DNA from: Morella rubra
Taxonomy: Eukaryota > Streptophyta > Magnoliopsida > Fagales > Myricaceae
DNA: 64,000 bases
Assembly (NCBI GenBank): GCA_003952965.2
Contig: CM025855.1
Location: 22,372,450-22,436,449, forward strand
Direction of reading: 5' to 3'
Every line of letters starts with the position of its first letter. The stretch's first letter is position 1. Below the pieces are notes generated by a model. It searched no databases, was not told where the DNA came from, and was given only the letters and a program-made list of their open reading frames with translations. The translations under genes were made by a program, and so were the position numbers. Below, piece by piece: positions 1-10,803 of this stretch.

Positions 1-195
1 GTACGTTTTGAGGGTTTCAAATTGATTGAAGAGATTTTGAGCTTTGAGAGGTCAGATAATATCCTAAAGTATCTTTGGAAAAGGTTCTGTGCTTTTGTAA
101 ATTTTTACTTGCATTCCTAGAAATCAAACATTTGGATTTCCTGTTATTGGGGACTGGGTGAATTAAATGATTTTATTTCATTATTTTGCATGCAG

Positions 196-264
196 AGTAA
201 GATGTCAGATGACAAGTTTTGTGATGATATATTTGGAGAGACACCAACAGGAGTTCACAAATCA
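196..264 (+). pseudogene. PRP4-kinase-like single exon fragment
   Basis: A 69-bp exon-like block lies between a CAG acceptor (ends 195) and a GTAAGT donor (starts 265). It translates in one open frame to 23 residues including DDKFCDDIFGETPTGVHKS. I recognise this as the stretch just before the kinase domain of plant PRP4 splicing kinases (FCDDIFGE-P-GVRK). The family's next segment (GKGDGL... leading into the kinase domain) is not found downstream, and the sequence soon runs into parts of a different gene, so I read it as a captured or leftover fragment. It could instead be a real exon of a gene extending left of the window. The family assignment is from memory. Confidence 0.5.
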
Positions 265-381
265 GTAAGTTTCAATTATTTGCCCCCCATTATTTTTTTT
301 ATAAGCTGTTATTTGCCCCTTATTTAGCTATGGCAGCGTCCCCTATAGGTGTTCAGTTGGTGAAAAATAATTTGGTATGAC

Positions 382-1384
382 ATTTTCCGCTGCTGTTTTT
401 GTGGCCTTGGAATGGGCTGGGTCCTGTAAGTTCTTTCATATTGATGATTCTTTACTATCTCATTTTCAACTTAATTGTCTTAGATGCAACAACATGAGTT
501 GCAGATTCAGAGAGAACGAAAAAGCAGTTTTTGCAGTTTCCAGCTAGTGCCTGCGATGAGTTAATGACTTGAATGGTTGCCAGAAGAAGATTTAGGGATG
601 TGCATTTTCTTCTCAGTATATATACTCCATATAGATTTGATAAAATCATAGGAGGATCAATGACTACTGGGTCACTTTGGGAGATCTTCGGTTTTCTTGT
701 CCCTCACATGTCTGCCATATCTTTGATTGCCTTTTGAGCTTTCTTATACAAGCAATATTGCCTTGCCATTAAATTACTGGTTTGTGCTTCTTGGATATCT
801 TGCAAGTTGCAAGTGTTTTCTGTCTCTGAGTCAATGGCTCTACCACACCCAGTTATGTGTCACCTCAAAGCTGCATGTCTTTAGCCTGGGCATATAATTG
901 CCTTAGCTTCCAATTATATCCCCTGACATGAGGCAGGAGTTGCATAAGTGAAGCATTTTGGTAATAGAATGATTGTTTGCTACAACAAATTGCTAAACTC
1001 TAAAGATCATTAAGTCATGCTAGAATAACATATTAATCGAACGTATTCCGTTGCCCAATAAAAAGTAAATAAAAACACTTAGCTAGAATATCTATTTCAC
1101 CTAGAGAAAATATAACTAAGGCTAAGTTGAGGGAATTTCGCCATCTGTCACCATTCTTGAACGTTGTCCTAATTGTGAGCATGCGACCTCGTAGCAGAAT
1201 TTGATAAGCATTTCTTTGGCTGGTTTTAATAGATGATTACTGCTTCACTTTCTTTTGTCTTTTTTCTAGGTTTGTAATTGGTTTCTTTCTTGGTGGCATT
1301 CCCTGGTATATTGGAGCCTTCATTCTACTTTGTGTCCAAGTGGATCGCAGAAAAAAACCAGGATATGTTGCATGCACAGTAGCT
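382..1384 (+). pseudogene. 60S ribosomal protein L18a-like membrane protein, two-exon fragment
   Basis: Two exon-like blocks join in phase. Positions 382-425 encode IFRCCFCGLGMGWV plus two bases, ending at a GTAAG donor. Positions 1270-1384 follow a TAG acceptor and encode a hydrophobic segment with GFFLGGIPWYIGAFILLC, then VDRRKKPGYVACTVA, ending at a GTAAGTG donor. This matches the C-terminal part of plant 'L18a-like' proteins (CCG-G-GWFL, then GFFLG-IPWYIG and RxKPGY-AC), small membrane proteins that are not true ribosomal subunits. The proline-rich N-terminus is missing, the frame upstream of 382 is closed by a TGA, and I could not find the last exon, so this is a fragment or decayed copy. 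It has the same strand as the PRP4-like exon just upstream. Confidence 0.65.
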
Positions 1385-2239
1385 GTAAGTGTTTCTATTG
1401 TTCAGTATATCATTTTTCTGTTAGTTCAGGTAGTAGACGAAAAATCAAAATAGCTATGGAAGTTTGGGTGAGCTGTATGTAAGAGTTCCTTGGCTAACCT
1501 ACATGCCAGCAGTATGGTTTTTTGGGCGGAAAGCTTTCTTCCCCAGGATATGCCGTGGCATGAACATGTAGAAACAGAGAGAGGGAAAAGTCGGGAGAAA
1601 TTAGAGAGAAGAGAAGAAAGAGCAAGAGCAAAGGATGCTGGGACTCCAAGGCCTCAAGTATGTTTAGTGTATATGTTTGTGAATAATCATTTATTTTTCT
1701 TGTAATTGCAATGTGACGGGGTTGGTGATGCAATTATTGAGACTTTTGGTTGGTTTTTGATGTAATTTTGCAGTTGTGTAGCTGCTTCCTTATGTGCATG
1801 AAGGATGATAGTATTGAAGGTATATATGACACCATGAAGGAATGTGCTGTTATCAGTTATGTGACGGCGTTGGTGATGCAAGTATTGAGCCATGGCATGC
1901 TGACATATTTGAGTTTCTAGATTTGAGAAAGGCCAACAAAGATGGAGGGAAGAAGCGAAAAAACGGAAGAGAGCTAAAGCTTCAGATGGAACACAATCTC
2001 GAACACAATCTATGGCTATGTGATTTAAAGGATGAAATTTTATAGTTATGCTTCTATGAGCTATAATTGTTCAATTAGAACATTAAAATGCACACATTTT
2101 TTTATTTTGTTTTATTATATTTGTTATTTTAATTTTAGAATGTATTGATGTAAAACTATTATGAATTTTAGTATTTTATTTGAAGTAATTCAATATTTTC
2201 TTCCATTATGTTTTTAATTTTAATTTTAATATTCTAAAT
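1385..2239. other. Unassigned stretch with a short direct duplication
   Basis: No recognisable gene. Charged, exon-like reading frames occur at about 1560-1660 and 1920-2023. The second is open to a TGA at 2021-2023 and ends in KRAKASDGTQSRTQSMAM, which could be the tail of another captured gene, but I cannot name it. A ~31-bp sequence containing GTTGGTGATGCAA occurs twice, at about 1711-1741 and 1859-1889. The stretch becomes very AT-rich from 2090. Confidence 0.3.
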
Positions 2240-2720
2240 AAACACTTTGGACGTTCTATTATCAAATAAATCGTTCTATTGTCAACAACGCATTTGTGGA
2301 CGATCTATCAACAAATAAATCGTTCTATCATCAAGTAAACCGTTCGATCATCTATTTTGGCCGTTTGATCGTCTACGAAATTGCTGATCGATCGTCTATT
2401 TTTGGCCGATCCATCGCCTACGAAATTGCCGATCTATCGTCTATTTTTTGCCGATCGATCGTTTACGAAATTGCCGATCCATCGCCTATTTTTTTGCCGA
2501 TCGATCGGCTACTTAGTGACGAAATTTTTCGTCACGAAAAGATAACGCGACAAAAAAAATTTCGTCACTAAAAGTTTTTGTGACGAAATTCGGGTTTTGT
2601 CACGAAAAACAATTAGTGACGCTCTTTTGCTGACGGAGCTCGTGACAAAAAAATTCGTCACTAAATTTTGACTTTAGTGACGAAAATTTTTCGTCACTAA
2701 AAGTCAAATTTTTTGTAGTG
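2240..2720. mobile_element. Right end of a CACTA transposon with palindrome array
   Basis: The block ends in TTTTTTGTAGTG at 2720, the complement of a CACTACAAAAAA terminus. It is preceded by repeated TTTAGTGACGAAA / TTTCGTCACTAAA palindromes (2515-2700) and by an array of GATCNATCG-type units starting near 2301, 2321, 2341, 2362, 2386, 2408, 2431, 2453, 2476 and 2499. Both components match the ends of the large element at 10613-22220, so it is the same family. No left terminus is visible before it, so the element either continues into the gene fragments to the left or is truncated. Confidence 0.75.
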
Positions 2721-3760
2721 TAATCAGGAAAGGCAAATCAGTCCTATGCGTGTGTTCTGTCTTCGAATCATCTAGAGAATTATTTGATAGTTCGTTTTAA
2801 ATAGGTATCTAGAAGGTGGCAATGAAATTCTTCTGACCAATTCTTTTGATTTTTTCAAAATTTTTTATAATTTTAATATATGTCCATACTAGAAGGTTGG
2901 CCGTCATGTGTTTAAACAACCCACGTAAGCCTTTTTAAAAAAAATCAGGAGCACTCGTTTTTTCTTCTTTAACATTTTTCAAAGATTTCTAATCGCATCT
3001 AATCAGGAATGACCAATCCTTCCTATGCGTGTGTTCTGTCTTTGAATCTTCTAGAGAATAATTTGATAGTTCGCTTTTGACAGGTATCTTGGAGGTTGCA
3101 ATGAAATTCTTCAACCAATTCTTTTAGTTTTTCAAAATTGTTTATAATTTTTATATATGTCCTGCTTGAAAGGTTGGCCGTCATGTGTTTAAACAGCCCA
3201 CGTAAGTGTTTTTAAAAGAAATCAGGAACACTTGTTTTTCCTTCATCATCTTTTTTTCAAAGATTTCTAATCACATCTAATCTGGAAAGACGAATTCAGT
3301 CGTATGCATGTGTTCTGTCTTTGAATCATCTTGAGAATAATTTGATTGTTCATTTCAAATAGGTATCTAGAAGGTTGCAATGAAATTCTTCCAACCAATT
3401 CTTTTGTGTTTTTCAAAAATTTTTATAATTTTAATATATGTCCATCTAGAAGGTTGTTTGTCATGTGTTTAAACAGCCCACGTAATGCCTTTTTTTTTTA
3501 AAATCAAGAACACTACGGTTTTTCTTCTTCAACTTTTTTCAAAGATTTCTAATCACATCTAATCAGAAAGACAAATCCTTCCTATGCGTGTGTTCTGTCT
3601 TTGAATCATCTAGAGAATAATTTGGTAGTTCGTATTAAATATGTATCTAAAAGGTTGCAATGAAATTATTTCAACCAATTCTTTTGTGTCTTCAAAATTG
3701 TTTATAATTTTAATATATGTCCATCTAGAAAGTTTACCGTCATGTTCTAAGCAGCCAGTC
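2721..3760 (+). repeat. Tandem repeat, ~280-bp unit, about 3.7 copies
   Basis: Units begin at AATCAGGAA... near 2723, 3002, 3279 and 3561 (spacings 279, 277 and 282). Each contains CTATGCGTGTGTTCTGTCTT, TAGAAGGTTG and CATGTGTTTAAACAGCCCACGTAA. The last copy fades after about 3750. The array starts immediately after the CACTA terminus at 2720. A further single copy sits at 10252-10612, right before another CACTA terminus. No coding capacity. Confidence 0.85.
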
Positions 3761-4965
3761 TGATTCTTATAATTCAATATCATGAATAACAAAAACGTTT
3801 GTTGTGGCCTGCATTTCTGTTATCCTCTTTAGAATCTTGAAAAAATAGTGATCTGTGATCCTAGCTCTATTGTCAATACCGTACTATATTATAATTCTTA
3901 GCTTTATTATTGTTGTTAGACTAGTCTTCTAATTCGTACTGAAGCTAACATATGTTATTTGGAAATCCCATCCAATCATCTTCCCATTTTCCGTTTCTTA
4001 ATTTGCCCGACACTCATTTCCATCCAATCATCTTCCCATTTCCATATCTTAGCCAAACACTTCTTTTGAATCTGTGATGTTTGGCAACAAAAATTTTTGT
4101 GAATTTTGAATTTGATATAGTTTAATTTTTATAGGATTTGTCAAAAGTTTAAAAATCTTTGGTTGTAAAATGATTTTTTATTGAAGTTTGTTAAAAAAAT
4201 AAAGAAAGAGATGATTTTGATGTAATTTTTTTAAGGGAAATTTAATATTTGGTCACTCTAGATTTTTTCTCATTTTATAAATTAGTCACTAGTATTCAAT
4301 TATTTACTTTTCAATTATTGGGTATTTCACCTAGTTACTAATAGATACTTCCGCCAGTGCTCCTTTAGGTCCTCCAACAGAAACTCCAGCACATGTCGGC
4401 TCTTCTTACGAGCTCACCCCTACCTTTCCAAGTCATCAGCGCTTCTGCCTTCAACGCATAAAAATGACAAGCAGCATAGATACCATTTAATTAAAATCCA
4501 CCAGACTTGCACAGTATTCACACGCACCATTTTTACAAATTGGAAGGAAGGGTGCGGTGCACCGTTTTGATCTCCCGCATAACATACCTCTAGCGCACCC
4601 TTTTGACATTCTTTCCCCCTATCGTCCCCATTTCTTACAATCCGTTTTTCCCTAGCGAACTGGATCCACAACTTGAACCCTACTGCTTGAGCTTCATATG
4701 AGAGCAGCGTGGGAGATCGAAGCCGGAGCTTGATTGAAAGAATGTCAAAACGGTGCGCTGGAGGTAGAATTTGATGAATTTTTTTAAAATGTTTGAATGT
4801 AAAATGATTTTTATTAAAATTTGTTAAAAAATAAGGAGGAAGAAGATTTTGATGTAGTTTTTTTTAATAAAAAGGTATTGTACTTGATGTGAGAAAGCAT
4901 TTGAATTTGTGTGAAAATTTTAAATTTTATTGTTTGATTGTGAATTTTTTTTTACTTTTAAAGTA
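3761..4965. other. Non-genic AT-rich DNA with small repeats and an inverted repeat
   Basis: No gene recognised. A 23-bp sequence CATCCAATCATCTTCCCATT(TCC) occurs twice (near 3969 and 4021). Related AT-rich direct repeats containing GTAAAATGATTTTTATT and GATTTTGATGTA lie at about 4140-4235 and 4785-4870. Between them, 4586-4615 and 4736-4765 form a 30-bp inverted repeat (ACCTCTAGCGCACCCTTTTG versus its near complement). Together this resembles a decayed transposon footprint. Confidence 0.4.
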
Positions 4966-4969
4966 GGTG

Positions 4970-5325
4970 AAATTACCGAAATAATTTATGTGGTTTCACT
5001 TTGTTACAATTGGTCTATATGGTTGTAACTTCAACAATTTGTTTCCTGTGATCACTAATATGATGCACGGGGTCCCTTCGTCTACATCTCCGTCAATATC
5101 TAACGGAACGTTGATATGTCTATTTTTAAACACTTGGACAATACTGAAATATCGGCCTATTCCGTTAATGGAATTAACGGAGGTGTGAACAAAGAGACCT
5201 CCGTGCATCATATTGATAACCACATAGACCAAATCGTAAAAATTAAAACTATGTGGATCAAATATTTGTTCCAAAATTAAAATGATAAGGACTATTTAAA
5301 TAATTTTCCTATTTAGTGTAAAAAT
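4970..5325. mobile_element. MITE-like long inverted repeat
   Basis: The two halves are imperfect inverted complements. The left half has ATGTGGTTTCACTTTGTTACAA, GGTCTATATGGTT and ATGATGCACGG; the right half carries CCGTGCATCAT, AACCACATAGACC and a matching AT-rich end. The centre is around TCCGTTAATGGAATTAACGGA. This 'no coding, long foldback, ~350 bp' layout is typical of plant MITEs. I could not fix the exact ends or a target-site duplication. Confidence 0.6.
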
Positions 5326-7542
5326 TTCTTATCGCCTAATTAGAGGAGTTCTTCGTCGACCCAGCGCAATGTTAGCGCGAGCGTGAGCTTACTAGATGAT
5401 GAGCTGCTTCCGATCTCGTTACTATTAGACATTCCTCAACCACTAACTTCTAACTTTTAGATTTACGTTTCAGCAAAAAAAAAAAAAAAAACTTTTAGAT
5501 TTCTGCCCTTTTCATATTGGCAAAGAGCTACCTTGTACATCCTTTATAATTTCCTTTTATCAATGTTGAACTTTTTGCGAGAAAAAAAAAAAAAAACTTG
5601 TAGTCAAATCAAGCAGATTTGCCAAATCTTATTCTGTATAGACAACATTTTGAAAACATTTATGTCAACGGAGCTTTTAATAATTGATCATATAATACAG
5701 GGAAGAAAACAGTTTGACATAAAGTATTTTTTAGAAAAAAAAATAAAGGTCTTATTCGATGACATGAATATTATATATGTTAAGTACAGCTGGAGATCAT
5801 AAAAAAGTTAGCAAACATTTAACATTAATATTAATAAACAAGAAACACTAATTAAATAGATTGCCTTTAATTAGTTCGTGTTATCTCTGTTTATAAGGTA
5901 ATTAATGTGATCCTTCATGCAAACTCTATAAAAAATATGATAGATATATCTTTTGTTAGCAGTTCTTTTTTTTGGGATAAAAGAATTACATATCCTAATT
6001 ATGTTGTTAACCCAAATTTCCCCATCATAAATATGGTTTTTTAAAATATATTAATTGTTGCATTTTCATCAGAAGCTAGTGAAAAATATAACTTTTACTT
6101 CTAAAATCGACCAACTTTGACATATTGTACTGAGGGCTCTTACTTTTCTACAATGAGATATTGGTATCTTGAAAATTAAATATGGCAAAATTGATAGCTT
6201 GAGTTCCGCATTATCAGAAGAATAATAATTTGTTAGTGTTAGAGTTAAGTTTTGACAATATTTTGTGTTAATTAAAATAAGTCCAATTGAGTTGTAATCA
6301 TTTTATGATTCAAGTTCTAAGCTAAAGATAATAATTAAAGAGTCAATGCTGGCCTGGCGCTCAAGCCAAGCGGTCACGGAGAGTTTGGCTTGCCTTTAGC
6401 TTGAGCCAAATGGTCGTCGAGAATTTGGCTTGATCTTCACTCAATCTTGACTCGAGCAAACTTGGTAAGTTTTACACTGATTAGTCTCACTCACCTAAAG
6501 TTGACCTTTGGATCGTGCGAAGCCTTCACCAAAAAATAGATCGTTTGACTCAAGCTTGATATTTTGCTAAGGAATTATAAGTTTTCTTTTGAGTTTTAAT
6601 TTCATAATTCTTTCAGATTTTTTTAAAATTAATTTTTTTTTTAATTTTTTTTTTCAAAATTGGTTATAATTTTTAAATATGTTATGTTTTATTACAAAAT
6701 TTCATATTATCAGATTTCGTTAGTGAACTAGTGACTGACCAAGGGACTGGATTGTCACTAATATGGGACTCTAGAGGTCAATTTGTTGAAGTTCTTCAGG
6801 GATCAATTTGCCACAAAATCAAGCCACAACTTAATGGTGTGTTTAAACTACAAGAAAATACATTTTAGACAAATTTTTGGGTGTCAAACCAAATGTTGTC
6901 ACCTAAAGTCACCTTTCCCTGACAAAACATTAATTTCGCCATCCAAAATCATCCAAGAACGCCGCTTCCATCCGGATAAGTCCAAAGACCATTCGGACAG
7001 ATTTGTGTTATGAAGAAATACATATCGTTGCAAATGAGTGACGATTAGTATCGTCACAAATAGTTCATACCCATCCATAGGGATCCAAAAATGGTTGAGA
7101 CTTATATCTAGGTGACAAAATATAAATCTTTGTAACTGAGTAACAACTAGTCCGAGCATGTTTTTGAATCACGTCCGAACTAACTTTAGGTAACGGATAA
7201 GCTTTTATGGCCTTTTGGGCCTTGGATGATGCTGTAATGAACTTTATGTCTGGAAAATTTGTAACTGATCTCAAAGTTCCGTCTGTATTCAACATTACTG
7301 TAACTCTATGTGAAATGAAAAAAAAAATAAAGAAAGTAGCGATATTACATGAAGGTTCCTGAAGCTAGCGCTAGCCAACCCCTTCTGACTTTGGCTGAGG
7401 AAGAATAAACTATGTCGACGAATAAGGGGCTTATGCTTTGGAACTCATTTCCAGGACGGCATCGTTCCACGTACATTGTAAGGACTTTTATGCTTTATTA
7501 CTTACCGAATAATATGTCGATAGATATACATTAAGTGACCGA
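5326..7542. other. Non-genic AT-rich DNA, decayed repeats
   Basis: No gene recognised. Long A-runs sit at 5476-5492 and 5582-5596. At 6345-6480 short near-repeats around TTGGCTTGAGCCAA-GGTCG recur. At 6846-6890, ACTACAAGAAAATACATTTTAG followed by repeated GTCACNAA/TTNGTGAC motifs to about 7160 resembles a worn CACTA-type terminus. The ORFs here are short and overlap on both strands, so none is called. Confidence 0.35.
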
Positions 7543-8788
7543 CACTACAACAAATTTAACTTCTTGGGACCTTTTTTTTTCTGTGATGCCAAAAAATCCG
7601 TCCCAAAAAGTACTCTTTGGGGACAGATTTCAAAATCAGTACCGAAAAAATAGGGGAAGAGTGTTTTTTGGGAAATAAGTTAAAACCGTCCCAAATTTTT
7701 AATTCTTTTTGGAACAGAAATTTTTCGTACCTAAAAGAAAGTTGATTATTTGGGAAAGAACTGTGTGCTGTCCCAAAAAAGATGATTGTTAGGGACAAAT
7801 TTTTCCATCCCTAAAACTCCGTTCAAACACACACTTGCCATTAGAACGGTTAGGAATCTTTTGGGACAAAACTTCGTTGCGTCCCTCAAAAAAATATTCA
7901 AATGCTTATTACTTACCGTTCTAATATTTATCACTTTCCGTTGGAACGCTTTTAAATACCGTTCGAACGAAGTTTGAATGAAAATAAAAATATTAAGCAC
8001 CTAAATTATCACATTTTCTCCGTTGGAACGCGTTTAAATACCGTTTGATAGAAAATAAAAAATTATGCGCCAAAATTACCCCCTTTTTTGTTGGAATGCT
8101 TTTAAAGACTATTCGAACGAGGTTTCAATGAAAATAAAAAATTAAGCTGGAAAAGTCCGTTGGAACGCTTTTAAACACTGTTCGAAGGCCTCACTTGAAA
8201 TCAAAATAAAAAGATGGAAATCGAGATAGTGAAAGAGAAGAAAGAGAAGAAGAAGAAGGAAAAGAAGAAGGAATTTGAAGGAGGAGGAGAGAAGAAGAAG
8301 AAGAAGAGGAGGAGGAGGAGAAGAAGAAGAAAGAGGAGGAGGAAAAGACGACGAGTATATTTTTCTCATTTTTCAGTGTTCGAATGGTTCATCAACCGTT
8401 ATAATGATTCATCCACTATTAGAACATAATAACGTTATATTGTTTGATGAAAATTCGAACTGTCCATCATTAGAGCGGCTTGTCACCTGTTAAAACGTTT
8501 GTATCCGTTGAATGCAGTGTTCGAACGCATTTGAACGGTTGCCATTGGATGTAGCGTTCGAATTGTTGAATGTACGCAGTCGAACGGTTGTCAATTAATG
8601 TAGAGTTCAAGCGGTTGAAATATGTCCATCTCGGAAAGATACTTTTTGGGATGGAATAAACTTTTCACCCCAAAAAACCTTTTGTAACGGACTTGTTGGG
8701 ACAGCTGGTGCTACGGGCAAATTATGTCCTAAAAAACATTTTATGATGAAATTTGAGTTCGTCCTAAATGACCAAATTAATTGTAGCG
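7543..8788. mobile_element. Non-autonomous CACTA element, second family
   Basis: The left end is CACTACAACAAATTTAACTTC at 7543. The right end reads ...TTAATTGTAGCG at 8788, a mutated complement of CACTACAA. Flanking triplets are CGA (7540-7542) and CGG, close to the 3-bp TSD of CACTA elements. Near both ends GGGAC/GTCCC motifs recur (GGGACGGATTTT-type, TGGGACA). Subterminal DNA carries CGTTCGAACG-type motifs and about four copies of a 66-84-bp unit starting CCGTTGGAACGCTTTTAAA (near 7937, 8021, 8091, 8157). There is no transposase gene, so movement would need an autonomous partner. ORFs inside are low complexity. Confidence 0.7.
8218..8347 (+). repeat. Purine-only (GAA/GAG)n tract
   Basis: About 130 bp composed almost only of A and G on the plus strand, with AAGAAGAAG and GAGGAGGAG blocks. 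It lies inside the 7543-8788 CACTA element. It yields lysine/glutamate-rich pseudo-ORFs in several frames, which I do not accept as genes. Confidence 0.85.
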
Positions 8789-9560
8789 CGGGCAGTGAAA
8801 GTTGACCCATCCAAGCTGAATGGATCTTGCCTTGTTCATTACTTTTTAATTCCATGTGCATGCAGCATGTGTTGACTCTTAAATAATGAAACAAAATAAC
8901 AAACATGCATTAGCTACCAGTCGAGTTAGATTTTTTATGCAAATAACGCAGCTTTATAGACTGATTGATATGTACAGTACTCCTAGCTAACTTTGTAAAT
9001 ATGTTTGCAAGGAGTGCATATCTGCCCCTTGGTGCGTGCATAAGGGGCCATTGCACCGCTGCAACTGGGAGCCCACATCTGCCCTTCCCCCGACACGAAG
9101 GAAGCAAATGTTCTAATCGTATCAGGGGCAAATCTTTCCCCCAGGTCGCAGGGGGTAGTCCCCCACCTTGTGCGTGAGGTGGGAGCAGGTTTGCCACCGA
9201 CGGGATCCACTAATTAAAACAGGTTTTTTTAGGATAGCTACAGGCAGGGGCGTCCCAAAAGATATTTTGGGACGGTTTCATACATCGGTCCCTTAAAATG
9301 TTTATTTTTTGGACGGATGATATACCATTCGAACTGCATGGGATAATGTTCAAATGGTAGTGCCACCATCTTCGAAAAACGGTGGACAGAGAAGAACTAC
9401 TTGTTCTATACTGTTCGAACTGATGATTCTAACCGATATTTTCCGAACGCGAAGGAATAGGCTGATGCTTGTCCGATTGATATAATCGAATAGGTTTTGC
9501 CGGATATCGTCCGATGCTAACAGACGGAACGAACGCTTTCATGCGATAACGTTCATACAT
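8789..9560. other. GC-rich island plus CACTA-family remnant
   Basis: About 9000-9210 is markedly more GC-rich than its surroundings (for example CCCCAGGTCGCAGGGGGTAG and CACCTTGTGCGTGAGGTGGG) and has open frames on both strands, none recognised. From about 9250, GTCCCAAAAGATATTTTGGGAC, GGACGGAT and CATTCGAACTG motifs resemble the subterminal DNA of the 7543-8788 element, suggesting a broken relative. Confidence 0.35.
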
Positions 9561-10251
9561 TGTTAGAAACCAAGCTTAGACTGAATCTATACATAGAGGG
9601 GGGAAATGTATTTAAAAACACTTTTACAATCTTTTTAAAACTGAAGACATATTTTTCCAGACACAAACTCAAAGTACAATCTTTATGTCTTTATCAAACA
9701 TGCTTGATATAAACAAAAAGACTATATGCTTTCAATCACTTCAAATTAACAAGATCATCTAACTTCTATTTTACCTCATCGGCATATAGCAGAAACTGTA
9801 TCCCTTCAATTAAGATTATTAATCTAGATCAAGATTAAGAGATAATGATAGAGAGATATAATCAAGCACACAACGAAACCAAATTTTGTTTACAAAGTGA
9901 AACCACTTTGAAGAATCTCTTCAAAGAGAAAAGCATCATGGGTAGACCACCATCGAATTAATCCACTATTTACAATTTGTGATCTTCAGCACAAAGCCCC
10001 TTTGGCTAATTCCTAGATCCCAATTTGTAAGACATCCAATTGCCACGTTCAGCCAATGCACCCCAATTGCCACGTTCAGCCAATGCACCCGCACCACGTT
10101 TAGAACCTCTGCATTTTTTCATAGTAAATCCTTATGCGAACTCGTATTAGACTTTTCACTTGAACTCCAACTACACGCCCTTAAGAACTCTTAAGGATCC
10201 TCACAAGGACATGGTGATCTTGGTGAATTTTTCCTTCAGGAAATAGAAATA
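9561..10251 (-). repeat. LTR-like retrotransposon debris
   Basis: The style resembles copia LTRs seen elsewhere in the window: GAAACCACTTTGAAGAATCTC, TTCCTAGATCCCAATTTG and a low-complexity run of short host-like words, probably minus orientation. A 27-bp unit CCAATTGCCACGTTCAGCCA(ATGCACC) is duplicated in tandem at 10036-10062 and 10063-10089. No coding domain is seen and ends are undefined. Confidence 0.3.
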
Positions 10252-10612
10252 ATTTTTAAAAAAAATAAAAATCAAGAGCACTCTTTTCTTCTTCTTCAAT
10301 TTTTTCAAAGATTTCTAATCACATCTAATCAGGAAGACAAATCCTTCCTATGCGTGTGTTCTGTCTTTGAATCATCTAGAGGTGTCTAGAAGGTTCCAAT
10401 AAAATTCATCCAACCAATTCTTTTGAGTTTTTCATAATTCTTTCAGATTTTTTTTTCAAATTAATTTTTTTTGTTTTTATTAATTTTTTTTATTTCAAAA
10501 TTGTTTATAATTTTAATATATGTTATATATTATTATATGTCCATCTAGAAGGGTTGGCTGTCATGTGTTTAAACAGCCCACGTAAGCCTTTTCACTCCAA
10601 CTCACTACAAAA
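10252..10612 (+). repeat. Single diverged copy of the 2.7-kb tandem repeat unit
   Basis: Contains TTTCTAATCACATCTAATCAGG, CCTATGCGTGTGTTCTGTCT, TCTAGAAGG and CATGTGTTTAAACAGCCCACGTAAGCC in the same order as the 2721-3760 array, with an AT-rich expansion in the middle. It stops at the CACTA terminus that starts at 10613. Confidence 0.8.
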
Positions 10613-10803
10613 AAATTGACTTTTAATGACAAAAACTTTTGTCACTAAAAGTCAATATTTCGTCACTAAAAGTATTAGTGAGGAAATTTTTTCGTCACGA
10701 GCTCCGTCAGCGAATGAGCGTCACGAAATGTATTTCGTGACGAAACCCGAATTTCGTCACGAAAAGTTTTTAGTGACGGAAATTTTTCGTCACTAAATTT
10801 ACT

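Noticed and set aside
1490-1705. 71-residue ORF (charged, RGKSREKLERREERARAKD)
   Set aside because: No recognised domain, no splice context that extends it, and it overlaps a minus-strand ORF of similar length; kept only as an unassigned stretch.
4988-5274. Opposed ORFs on both strands
   Set aside because: They are the two faces of a foldback MITE-like element, not coding.
8214-8493. Overlapping K/E/R-rich ORFs
   Set aside because: They translate a purine-only tract inside a CACTA element in several frames; low complexity, not genes.
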